A stretch of 15,783 nucleotides of DNA from positions 4,158 to 19,940 of the forward strand of contig PLNZ01000118.1 in NCBI GenBank assembly GCA_003142915.1, read 5' to 3'. The notes beneath the pieces were generated by a model. The model was not told the origin of the DNA, did not search any database, and was given only the letters and a program-made list of their open reading frames with translations. The DNA comes from Ignavibacteriales bacterium (GTDB taxonomy: Bacteria; Bacteroidota; Ignavibacteria; Ignavibacteriales; Ignavibacteriaceae). The position numbers were made by a program, and so were the translations under genes. This document shows, piece by piece, positions 6,283-13,167 of the stretch; position 1 is the first letter of the stretch, and each line of letters begins with the position of its first letter.

Positions 6283-7554
6283 TCAATTTTGAATCGTCTC
6301 TTCAACGGTCAGTTCTTTTTGCTCTTTATATTTAGGCACTTCAACTTTTTGCAGAATAATCAATCCCGACAGAAAGAATAATCCCATTGCAAGCGCCGCA
6401 AATCGTTGATTGGATAAATCGGCAATAATACCATAAAATAACGGGCCGACTACTGCGGATGATTTTCCGAACAAGCCGTCATAAAAGCCGAAGAACTCTG
6501 CTTCCCTTGACTTTGGAGTAAGGAGCGCCATCAAGCTTCTGCTGCATGACTGCGATGAGCCGATTGCCAGCCCGGCAGATAAACCGACAAGATAAAATTC
6601 AGAAACCGACCGGACAAAGAAAGCCCCAACTGCCACCAACAGCCAGATAATCAAAGTAATGGTTATTGTTTTCTTAGGTCCGATATGATCCGAAACTATA
6701 CCAAAAATAAATGCACCGCCGACAGCAGTACTCTGTGTAATAATGAAGAAGTAAATAACCTGCGCGTCAGTCATCTTTAGAACTCTCGAAGCAAATATCG
6801 ATGCAAAGGCAATTATTGTAATTATTGCATCGTTATATAAAAAGAAAGCAAGCAGGAAGCGTGATATAGATGGATACTGCTGTTTTATAAATAATGCTTT
6901 TAAAGTCGCTCTGCTTTTCTTAATACCAACTTTTACTGCAAACTTCTTTAACGGAGAGCTTATCTGCGGCTCATTTACAAAAAAGAAAAGCGGCAGCGAA
7001 AAGAACATGAAAAATACCGCAGCAACAACAAATGAAAGCCTGACATAAAAATAATAGTTAGGAGATGAATATGCAGGAAGCAGAGCCATTATAATTAATA
7101 AAATTGTAAGAGCGCCGACATAGCCCATTGCAAAACCATAACCGGATACACGTCCTAAATTTTTCTTTTCAGTTAAGTTTGGCAGAAAGGCATCATAAAA
7201 TACCAGCCCGGATTCAAAACCTATATTAGCAAAAATGAAAAGAACAAGTCCTAATAATACATCCCCCTTCCGGATATAAAACATCAATGCGGTACAAACT
7301 ATGCAAATAAAAGTGAATAAGAGAAGAAACCTTTTCCTGTTCCGCGATAAATCCGCAATGGCGCCCATTGGCGGACTTAGTAAAGCGGAAATAACCATAG
7401 ATATACTTACGGCAAAGCCCCATAACCATGTTTTACCGCCCGCAACATAATTAGTAAAATACCTGGAATATATAACCGTAACAATGATAACTGAAAATGA
7501 AGTATTCGCGAAATCGAAAAGAGTCCAGAAAAAAATTTTACTCTTTGATTGCAT
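6283..7554 (-). CDS. UMF1/Atg22-like MFS transporter
   Basis: A 423-residue polytopic inner-membrane protein with about 12 hydrophobic segments. The N-terminal FFWTLFDFANTSFSVIIVT is the signature of the UMF1 family (Atg22-related MFS), usually written W-x-L-Y-D-F-A-N-S. The 60-77 loop SPPMGAIADLSRNRKRFL corresponds to the MFS motif between helices 2 and 3. GFESGLVFYDAFLPNL (112-127) and GRVSGYGFAMGYVGA are also typical. Substrates of bacterial members are poorly defined; yeast Atg22 exports amino acids from the vacuole. A 3-base gap separates it from the nusB stop, so the two are almost surely co-transcribed. Apart from a few charged residues the C-terminus (KELTVEETIQN) is plain. Family assignment is firm, substrate unknown. 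Confidence 0.85.
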   Translation of the reverse strand: MQSKSKIFFWTLFDFANTSFSVIIVTVIYSRYFTNYVAGGKTWLWGFAVSISMVISALLSPPMGAIADLSRNRKRFLLLFTFICIVCTALMFYIRKGDVLLGLVLFIFANIGFESGLVFYDAFLPNLTEKKNLGRVSGYGFAMGYVGALTILLIIMALLPAYSSPNYYFYVRLSFVVAAVFFMFFSLPLFFFVNEPQISSPLKKFAVKVGIKKSRATLKALFIKQQYPSISRFLLAFFLYNDAIITIIAFASIFASRVLKMTDAQVIYFFIITQSTAVGGAFIFGIVSDHIGPKKTITITLIIWLLVAVGAFFVRSVSEFYLVGLSAGLAIGSSQSCSRSLMALLTPKSREAEFFGFYDGLFGKSSAVVGPLFYGIIADLSNQRFAALAMGLFFLSGLIILQKVEVPKYKEQKELTVEETIQN

Positions 7555-7557
7555 AAA

Positions 7558-8040
7558 CTATTTTTTAGCGGAAGGTTTAGAAATGCTTTCTTCCAGCAGG
7601 CCGCGCCCTGTTTTATTTAGTTTACCGGTATCTTTCAACTCGGTTAATATTACATCCAGTATGCCGTTAATAAACTTTCCGCTTCCGGCTGTACTATATA
7701 GCTTTGCTATTTCTATCGCTTCGTTTATCGAAACTTTAGGAGGGATATCCGGGAAGTAAAGAAGTTCGCAAATTCCCATCCGGAGAAGAATTTTATCAAT
7801 AAGTGCAATCCTGTTCATTTCCCAATTGTCTACTCTGAATTTTATATGCTTATCAAGTTCGTCTTTATGAGCCAAAACCCTATTCACTAAGTCATTAGCA
7901 AATTCTTTATCCGTCTTATCATTTATGTCGGAAGTCATTACACCAATAAGAGAATCAAGAGAATCCTTATTCAGATTGTAAGCATAAAGTATTTGGAGCG
8001 CCTTCTCTCTTACAACTCTTCTTTTGAATACCTGGGACAT
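7558..8040 (-). CDS. nusB: Transcription antitermination factor NusB
   Basis: A 160-residue protein from the ATG at 8040 (MSQVFKRRVVREKALQILYAYNLN). A further in-frame ATG at 8058 would add six residues, but MSQVFKRR matches the usual start better. It is all-helical, with the NusB hallmarks: the R-R-x-x-R-E-K-A-L-Q-I-L-Y arginine-rich N-terminus that contacts boxA RNA, DNWEMNRIALIDKILLRMGICELLYFPDIPPKVSINEAIEIAKLYS in the middle, and GSGKFINGILDVI near 127-139. With NusE (ribosomal protein S10) NusB binds boxA of rRNA leaders and prevents premature termination. The C-terminal ~20 residues are a Lys/Ser-rich extension. It heads a two-gene unit with the MFS gene. Confidence 0.93.
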   Translation of the reverse strand: MSQVFKRRVVREKALQILYAYNLNKDSLDSLIGVMTSDINDKTDKEFANDLVNRVLAHKDELDKHIKFRVDNWEMNRIALIDKILLRMGICELLYFPDIPPKVSINEAIEIAKLYSTAGSGKFINGILDVILTELKDTGKLNKTGRGLLEESISKPSAKK

Positions 8041-8178
8041 AATTTGGAATACCTGCAATTAATCAATAATAAGAATATAAAAATATCGAGAATCTTTCTC
8101 TAATTCAAAATTAAATATAACTATGGGTTAAATTATAATTTTTTTAACTTAATATTTTTATGGGTTGGTTATTTCCGC
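8041..8178 (-). promoter_or_regulatory. nusB leader with candidate -7 element
   Basis: This AT-rich gap between the DUF218-protein gene and nusB contains TAATTTTG on the minus strand (8113-8106), an exact match to the Bacteroidota -7 consensus TAnnTTTG, about 65 bases before the nusB ATG. No good -33 TTTG stands at the expected distance. A small imperfect palindrome, GAGAAAGATTCTC, lies just downstream of it in the leader. Confidence 0.33.
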
Positions 8179-9213
8179 TTATAACGCAAAAAGCCAAAAT
8201 ACCAACAGCGCAATACTTTCCTTCATTTTGTAATAAAGATTATGCTGGAAGTTTAACTTTAAATCGGAGGCAGCGAGTTCCGTTCTTATTTTATAAAACT
8301 TGCACATCTCACGTACACGGGTTAAATGATATGAATCGGAAACAATTATAACCATGCCAATATTTTTCTTTGTAAAAATTTGATCTCTGATAAATCTAAC
8401 CTGCTCTGCCGTTGAGGTGGTATTGGTCTCCCGCCATACCACTGAAGTATCTACATTTTCAAGCTTTATATAATAAAAAGCTACATCTGCTTCACTCATT
8501 TCACCGGGCGTATTACTTCCTGTAACCAATATTTTATTGACAATACCCTTTCTATACAATTCTACGGCTTTATCAGCCCGCGCCGCCAGGCTCGGGCTGG
8601 GTGAATTGTGCGACCAGACCGCTGCACCTAATACTACTGCAACATTAATAGAATTTTTAACGGGTGTAAATTTCTTACCTTCATCCTTTTTTAAGTTTAT
8701 GTATACAAAAGTTGCTACAAGCAGAAGCATTACCAAAGCTGCAGAGTTTACAATCGAGCGAAGGATAATTAATTCCCTTCTGCTAACCAGCGTAAGCCAA
8801 ATTATTGCAATAAATAAAAACAACAGGTATTGGTAGAATGAAAAGAGCGCGCCTTCGGCAATTTTTTGCAGCGGATGATCAAGAAAGTAAACATTAGGCA
8901 GAGGGAGTCTAACTCTGGTACTCATAGCCGCAACTATTAATGCTGATGATAAAAGTATAGTAAATGTAAGCATAAAGGCCGGGCTGAAAGTCGATTTTTT
9001 GCTTAACGCATAAAATATCATCCCAAGTATTGTGGCAAAAGTAAAAAACAAGTTAAGAATATTGCCAAGGAAAAATAAATTAAAGCGGGATACCGGCAGA
9101 CCCTGATTTTCATATTTAGTATAGATTAAGAAAAAAAGGTCTAAAAGGAGAATAAGTATTATAACTCCTGAGATAAAGCCTCTTTTGGTTCTATTACCCT
9201 TGCTTTTCATCAT
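8179..9213 (-). CDS. DUF218/YdcF-like protein with an N-terminal membrane domain
   Basis: 344 residues. The N-terminal half has about five hydrophobic helices (near 12-31, 46-69, 79-97, 122-141, 155-172). The C-terminal half, about 190-320, is a DUF218 domain like those of YdcF, SanA and ElyC. Visible motifs are VAVVLGAAVW, then ARADKAVELYRKG, KILVTGS, the acidic SEADVA, ETNTTSTAEQ and VIIVSDSYHLTRV. The family fold is Rossmann-like. SanA and ElyC are linked to envelope integrity and the handling of lipid-linked peptidoglycan precursors, and YdcF binds S-adenosylmethionine in vitro. The reaction here is unknown. With five N-terminal helices it is longer than YdcF; ElyC-type proteins have fewer. 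It starts ATG-ATG 26 bases after the nnrDE stop and so is probably its operon partner. A residual hydrophobic tail (IALLVFWLFAL) ends the protein. Confidence 0.8.
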   Translation of the reverse strand: MMKSKGNRTKRGFISGVIILILLLDLFFLIYTKYENQGLPVSRFNLFFLGNILNLFFTFATILGMIFYALSKKSTFSPAFMLTFTILLSSALIVAAMSTRVRLPLPNVYFLDHPLQKIAEGALFSFYQYLLFLFIAIIWLTLVSRRELIILRSIVNSAALVMLLLVATFVYINLKKDEGKKFTPVKNSINVAVVLGAAVWSHNSPSPSLAARADKAVELYRKGIVNKILVTGSNTPGEMSEADVAFYYIKLENVDTSVVWRETNTTSTAEQVRFIRDQIFTKKNIGMVIIVSDSYHLTRVREMCKFYKIRTELAASDLKLNFQHNLYYKMKESIALLVFWLFAL

Positions 9214-9239
9214 ATTCTCAAACCTGGCATAACCTCACT

Positions 9240-10823
9240 TCATTCTAAGTCTCCCTCCGGTACAATCGAATTTCTTAAAAATTTTATTGCGCCGGGTAAT
9301 TTATTAATGATATCTTCTGCGGTATAGCCGAACTCCGTGTATTTCCGCAGCAACAAATCTGCAGCAAGACTGTGAAGATATACTCCCGCTATTGCCGCTT
9401 TCTCAGGATTTTTTATTTGTGAAAACAAACCTGCAATTGTTCCGGTAAGAACATCGCCTGTGCCGAATTTAGCCATACCTGCATTTCCGGTAGAATTTAT
9501 CAGCGCTTCTCCAGCGGGAGTAAAAACAATTGTCGGCGCTCCTTTTAAAACAAGGTATGAGCCTGTATCAACTGCAAATTTTTTGCCATACATAAGAATA
9601 TCTTTCTTTAAATCCTGTACGTCAATACCGATTAAATTTGCAAACTCACCCTGATGAGGTGTTAAAATAAAATCCTTCAGATTAAGGCTTTTATAGCGGT
9701 TATCATTCAATGCAAAAACAGCATCGGCATCAATGACCATTCTTTTGGCTTTTCCGCTTTTTATTATTTCCAGAACTGCTTCCTGAGTTTCCGGTTCCCT
9801 TCCAAGTCCCGGGCCTATAGCAACAACATTAGCCCATTCTAATTTTTTCCCGAATTCTTTAATACTATCCTTCGTTAAGAATTCTTTTTTTTCATCATCA
9901 TAACCATTAACGACAAACTCGGAAGCTTTCTTAAAAATTAATTTTCTTAATGATTTAGGAAAACACAATATAGATGCGCCTGCACCCGTTTTAAGTTCGG
10001 CTCTGGATGTAAGCATTGCAGCGCCGGGAAATGCTCCCGAACCTGCAATTGTTAAAATCTTGCCTGAAGAATATTTATTAATATTTTTCTTTTTCTTCGG
10101 AAGGCAGTCTAAAACATCCTCCGGCTCAATCAAATACTCATTTGTATCAAATCTGTCGAAGAAGCTGAATCCAACACCTATATCCCCTTTCACAATTTCG
10201 CCCGAGCAGGCATACCCATCGCCAAAGAACAAACCTTTTTTATATTCGCCTAAAGTAACAGTAAGGTCTGCATTGAAAACCGTTTCCGTAAAACCGGTAT
10301 CTGCATTCAGCCCCGTGGGTATATCCACTGCGACTTTGAACGAATATATTTTATTCAGAGCTGTAACGATTGAGTTATAAGGCTCTTTCAATTCTCCCGA
10401 GGAACCGCTGCCCAATAATGCGTCAAGGATAATATCGCTGTCGTCTATACAGCTTAAATCTTTTTCGGATTCATATTGTTTTATTACAATGCTCACATCT
10501 TCCTTCGCCATATTCGAAAGAATCTTATAGTTTGCAAGACAATCCGGGGACATTTCACTCTCGCTGCCAACATGTAATACAGTTACTGAAAAACCGTTAT
10601 TCAACAAATGTCTGGCAGAAGCAAAGCCGTCGCCGCCGTTATTCCCTTTACCGCATACAATTCCGACTTTCTCTCTTTTATTCAGATGGGAAGATTTTTC
10701 ATTTACTTCAGAGAAAATTTGAACAGCGGCATTCTCCATCAAAGCCATGCCCGGCACACCGAGCGTGTTTATGGCATAATCATCAATCTCTCTTACCTGG
10801 TTTGTAGAAAATAGTGGTATCAT
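9240..10823 (-). CDS. nnr: Bifunctional NAD(P)H-hydrate epimerase / ADP-dependent NAD(P)H-hydrate dehydratase
   Basis: A 527-residue two-domain repair enzyme (YjeF type) that rescues damaged NADH/NADPH. The N-terminal epimerase (about 1-225) interconverts R and S hydrates. It shows EIDDYAIN, GVPGMALMENAA, CGKGNNGGDGF (57-67), DALLGSG (134-140) and VDIPTGLNADTG (167-178; the usual Ser of P-S-G is Thr here). The C-terminal dehydratase (about 230-520) shows GKILTIAGSG-x-FPGAA, IGPGLGR (336-342), VIDADA, LTPHQGEF (387-394) and GNAGMAKFGTGDVLTG (446-461) with the catalytic Asp D457. Many homologues read T-G-G-S-G-D there, so K-F-G-T-G-D is a mild variant. Both halves look intact and full length. 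Its own promoter may lie just upstream (TAAATTTG), and it is followed by the DUF218 gene. Confidence 0.93.
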   Translation of the reverse strand: MIPLFSTNQVREIDDYAINTLGVPGMALMENAAVQIFSEVNEKSSHLNKREKVGIVCGKGNNGGDGFASARHLLNNGFSVTVLHVGSESEMSPDCLANYKILSNMAKEDVSIVIKQYESEKDLSCIDDSDIILDALLGSGSSGELKEPYNSIVTALNKIYSFKVAVDIPTGLNADTGFTETVFNADLTVTLGEYKKGLFFGDGYACSGEIVKGDIGVGFSFFDRFDTNEYLIEPEDVLDCLPKKKKNINKYSSGKILTIAGSGAFPGAAMLTSRAELKTGAGASILCFPKSLRKLIFKKASEFVVNGYDDEKKEFLTKDSIKEFGKKLEWANVVAIGPGLGREPETQEAVLEIIKSGKAKRMVIDADAVFALNDNRYKSLNLKDFILTPHQGEFANLIGIDVQDLKKDILMYGKKFAVDTGSYLVLKGAPTIVFTPAGEALINSTGNAGMAKFGTGDVLTGTIAGLFSQIKNPEKAAIAGVYLHSLAADLLLRKYTEFGYTAEDIINKLPGAIKFLRNSIVPEGDLE

Positions 10824-10846
10824 AGTCTTATTATTTTTATTATGGA

Positions 10847-10854
10847 CAAATTTA
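10847..10854 (-). promoter_or_regulatory. Candidate -7 promoter element for the nnr gene
   Basis: On the minus strand TAAATTTG matches the Bacteroidota -7 consensus TAnnTTTG exactly and ends 23 bases before the ATG of the hydrate-repair gene. Upstream is a T-rich tract but no clean TTTG at the -33 distance. This is a plausible start of the nnr/DUF218 transcript. Confidence 0.35.
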
Positions 10855-10898
10855 CAGCCAAAAGTGGTGGGAAAAAAGGATAATATTTAAAGTGGAAA

Positions 10899-11050
10899 GT
10901 TCAAAGTGAAAAGGACAAAGTTTGAACAGGATTTCAGGCTCAAAGGATTTGGAATAAAGTCTCCAAATTGGAAAGTTTAATGATTCTCTAAAATATTTAA
11001 TAAAAAGTCCCGAACTTGATTTTTTTCACTTAGTCTTTTGCCCTTTGAAC
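10899..11050. repeat. Spacer with nested inverted repeats
   Basis: Non-coding spacer between the end of the nuo operon and nnr. The outer arms are imperfect inverted copies: GTTCAAAGTGAAAAGGACAAAGT at 10899-10921, and the reverse complement of 11028-11050 reads GTTCAAAGGGCAAAAGACTAAGT. Inside are a perfect 7-bp hairpin, ATTTGGA/TCCAAAT at 10947-10953 and 10962-10968, and GTTCAAA/TTTGAAC at 10899-10905 and 10921-10927. Runs built from TTCAAAGT-like words are, as I recall, scattered through intergenic regions of Bacteroidota and relatives. It may be a terminator region for the nuo transcript, a small non-autonomous mobile element, or repeat debris. Confidence 0.5.
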
Positions 11051-11107
11051 TTGATCCTTCCCAACCCTGCTAATCCGATAATCATCTAAATCGTGCCCAA
11101 CAATTAA

Positions 11108-12553
11108 TTATCTCAGGAATGAGCCTATCAATCCAATTAGGCTGCCCGGTGCAATGCCGATTACAATTACAAACAGCACACAAATAATTACCGCAAGCAA
11201 ACCTGCATTGCCGTACTCTATTTTAAGTCCGGATTCTGATTCTTTACTCCCGGCTCCTCCAAAATACATAAGCACTACTACGCGCAGGTAAAAATAAACG
11301 CTTATTACACTGGAAAGGACTCCAATAATTGCCAGCCAGGTTAGGTGAGATTTAACAGCGGCAATAAACACATAATATTTGCCAAAGAATCCGGCAAACG
11401 GCGGAATGCCCGCAAGCGAGAACATAAATATTGCAAGAAGCGCCGCCAGCAACGGACTCCTTGAAGCCAGGCCTGAATAAGATTTTAATTCAAGATTTGT
11501 TTCTTCCCTTCCTTCTATCAAAGAGACAATACCGAATGCACCGAGATTCATAAAAGTGTATGCGGTAAGATAAAATATTATACCTGCTATGCCGTTGTAG
11601 CTGCCTGCGGCAAGTCCTATAATCATATAGCCTGCATGCGCAATTGAAGAATAAGCAAGCATTCGTTTGATATTAGTTTGGGCAATTGCCGTTATGCTTC
11701 CGTACACCATAGAAAGTACGGCAATAACCGCAAGATACGGTTCAAATATATTGTTTCCTGCCCCATTAAATAAAACTCCAAGCGTAACAATAATTGCGCT
11801 GAAAGCCGCAGCTTTACCGCCCGTAGAAAACAATCCGGCTACAATGGAAGAAGAACCTTCGTAAACATCCGGCACCCACATGTGGAAAGGGAAAGCCGCA
11901 ATTTTAAATGAAAATCCTATCAGGAATAAAAGAATACCGGCATCAAACAAAAGATTGGAATGCAGTTCGGGAAATTTTGATGCAATAATATCAATTGAAG
12001 TAGAATGAGATATACCATAAAGAAGCGCAATACCATATACAAGAAATCCGGTAGCAAAAGCGCCGAGTAAAAAATATTTTAGCGAAGCCTCATTTGCTTT
12101 TAATCTTTTCCGGTTAATACCTGCAAGCGCATAAAAGCAAAGGGACATAATTTCGAGCCCCAGAAATATCATAAACAAATCTTTAGCGCCCGCCATAAAC
12201 ATCATACCCAGAACGGAAATTTGAAGCAACAAGTAAAACTCGCCGTAATAAGCGCCGTATTTTTTTAAATAGTCTACCGCAAGCAAAGAAACAATTGCTG
12301 CTCCGAGAGTGAATATAAAGTAAAATATATTAACAGTACCGCCCGTTGCAAGCATGTTTTGCATTATTACGGAAACTGAATTGACGGTAGCAAGCGAATA
12401 GAATGACGCCGAAAGGAAAATAATAATTGATACCCACGGAAGAATTTTTTCACTATCCTTCACATACATTTCAATACAAAGTGAAATTAAAATTCCTGCG
12501 CCGAGTATTACAAGCGGCAGCATATTGTAAAATTCTTGAATGTTATTTAACAT
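11108..12553 (-). CDS. nuoN: NADH-quinone oxidoreductase subunit N
   Basis: A 481-residue antiporter-like membrane subunit of complex I that forms one of three proton channels. About 14 helices are expected. Channel residues are in place: E134 in FLGLEIMSLCFYALAG, K217 in GFSFKIAAFPFHMWVPDVYEG, and K247 in FSTGGKAAAF, matching E133, K217 and K247 of the E. coli protein. The segment KRMLAYSSIAHAGYMIIGLA and the AGIPPFAGFFGKYYVF stretch near helix 12 are typical NuoN signatures. Length is normal. It is the last nuo gene here, starting 2 bases after the stop of the 92-codon ORF, so it is presumably translated from the same messenger as nuoM even though two odd ORFs lie between them. No lesion is visible. 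Confidence 0.95.
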   Translation of the reverse strand: MLNNIQEFYNMLPLVILGAGILISLCIEMYVKDSEKILPWVSIIIFLSASFYSLATVNSVSVIMQNMLATGGTVNIFYFIFTLGAAIVSLLAVDYLKKYGAYYGEFYLLLQISVLGMMFMAGAKDLFMIFLGLEIMSLCFYALAGINRKRLKANEASLKYFLLGAFATGFLVYGIALLYGISHSTSIDIIASKFPELHSNLLFDAGILLFLIGFSFKIAAFPFHMWVPDVYEGSSSIVAGLFSTGGKAAAFSAIIVTLGVLFNGAGNNIFEPYLAVIAVLSMVYGSITAIAQTNIKRMLAYSSIAHAGYMIIGLAAGSYNGIAGIIFYLTAYTFMNLGAFGIVSLIEGREETNLELKSYSGLASRSPLLAALLAIFMFSLAGIPPFAGFFGKYYVFIAAVKSHLTWLAIIGVLSSVISVYFYLRVVVLMYFGGAGSKESESGLKIEYGNAGLLAVIICVLFVIVIGIAPGSLIGLIGSFLR

Positions 12554-12555
12554 AT

Positions 12556-12834
12556 TTACTCTATAAACAAAATGTCTTCGTCTGTTTTTTCAATTGTTAA
12601 TTTATGCTCTTCGCCCACATGTACGCCTAATTTAATGTGGTTGTCGAAATTAAAAATATCTTTGCCCTTTTCTACGGCAATAAGCTTAATAGTTTCATAT
12701 TGGGAAATTATTTCTTTTAAATTCTTAAACTGCTTAAAATAAATTTCCGTATAACCATCACCTTCTCCAACATAAATAATTTTTGAAGACGGTGAAAAAT
12801 CCATTATTATTTCATCTTCAATAACAACCTTCAA
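12556..12834 (-). CDS. Unknown 92-residue protein inside the nuo operon
   Basis: I do not recognise this family. It encodes 92 residues, soluble and acidic at the C-terminus (IEKTDEDILFIE), with no signal peptide or membrane helix. The pattern of alternating hydrophobic residues (KVVIEDEIIMDF, KIIYVGEGDGYTEIYF, IKLIAVEKG, HKLTIEKTDEDILFI) suggests mostly beta strands with one helix (FKNLKEIISQYETI). The TTG start overlaps the TGA of the preceding antiporter fragment as TTGA, and its stop lies 2 bases before nuoN. That packing suggests translation and selection for co-expression, although an ATG would be more usual. It could be a real small protein tied to complex I, or the residue of a deletion that left an open frame by chance. 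The codon pattern looks like that of its neighbours. Confidence 0.55.
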   Translation of the reverse strand: MKVVIEDEIIMDFSPSSKIIYVGEGDGYTEIYFKQFKNLKEIISQYETIKLIAVEKGKDIFNFDNHIKLGVHVGEEHKLTIEKTDEDILFIE

Positions 12835-13162
12835 TAAAAAACAATTGAAGGGTAAAATAGCCCTGTTGCCGTAATATAAACCGCAACCAACAAACCCAAA
12901 ACAATCGAAACTTTAGGATAATGTTTTTCCCAGAAGCGCTTATAAAAAAGCGGGGCCGTTGCAATCATAATCAGAAGCAATATGAACGGGATAACCATAT
13001 AAGGAGACGGAGAAACATGTCCAACTACTCCGTTATTTGCAGAAACATGCACCAAAGTATGTGTTCCTATTATTCTTGCGGGTATAGCAGAGACATCAAT
13101 ATTTACAAAGAACAAAAATGACCTGTTAATAAAACTATTGCAATACATTTACAGCGAATCAT
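12831..13162 (-). pseudogene. Frameshifted, truncated N-terminus of a Na+/H+ antiporter-like protein
   Basis: Two frames together look like the start of an ion-transporter-superfamily Na+/H+ antiporter of the type common in Bacteroidota. From ATG 13162, 5 bases after nuoM, a signal-peptide-like start (MIRCKCIAIVLLTGHFCSL) runs into a TAA at 13105-13103. The adjacent frame, open from ATG 13148 to the TGA at 12831, continues with HVSPSPYMVIPFILLLIMIA, then a short stretch ending in FWEKHYPKVSIVLGLLVAVY. That P-F-x-L-L-L-...-F-W-x-K-H-Y-P-K-V block is what I recall at the N-terminus of these antiporters, just before the first transport helices. The other ~350 residues are missing. A 105-residue protein from the 13148 ATG is formally possible, but its first ~35 residues are not signal-like. 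The family call is from memory of the motif; the frameshift is read directly. Confidence 0.6.
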
Positions 13163-13167
13163 TATTT

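Noticed and set aside
8041..8058. Six-residue N-terminal extension of NusB
   Set aside because: MSQVFKRRVVREKAL is the normal family start, and the added residues MQVFQI repeat nothing known.
10060..10814. Several plus-strand ORFs inside the nnr gene
   Set aside because: They overlap a full-length, motif-complete two-domain enzyme on the minus strand and show no domain of their own.
12831..13162. Antiporter fragment as an extra, functional complex I subunit
   Set aside because: Only the N-terminal portion of a transporter is present, the leader is frameshifted, and no channel helices with charged residues remain.
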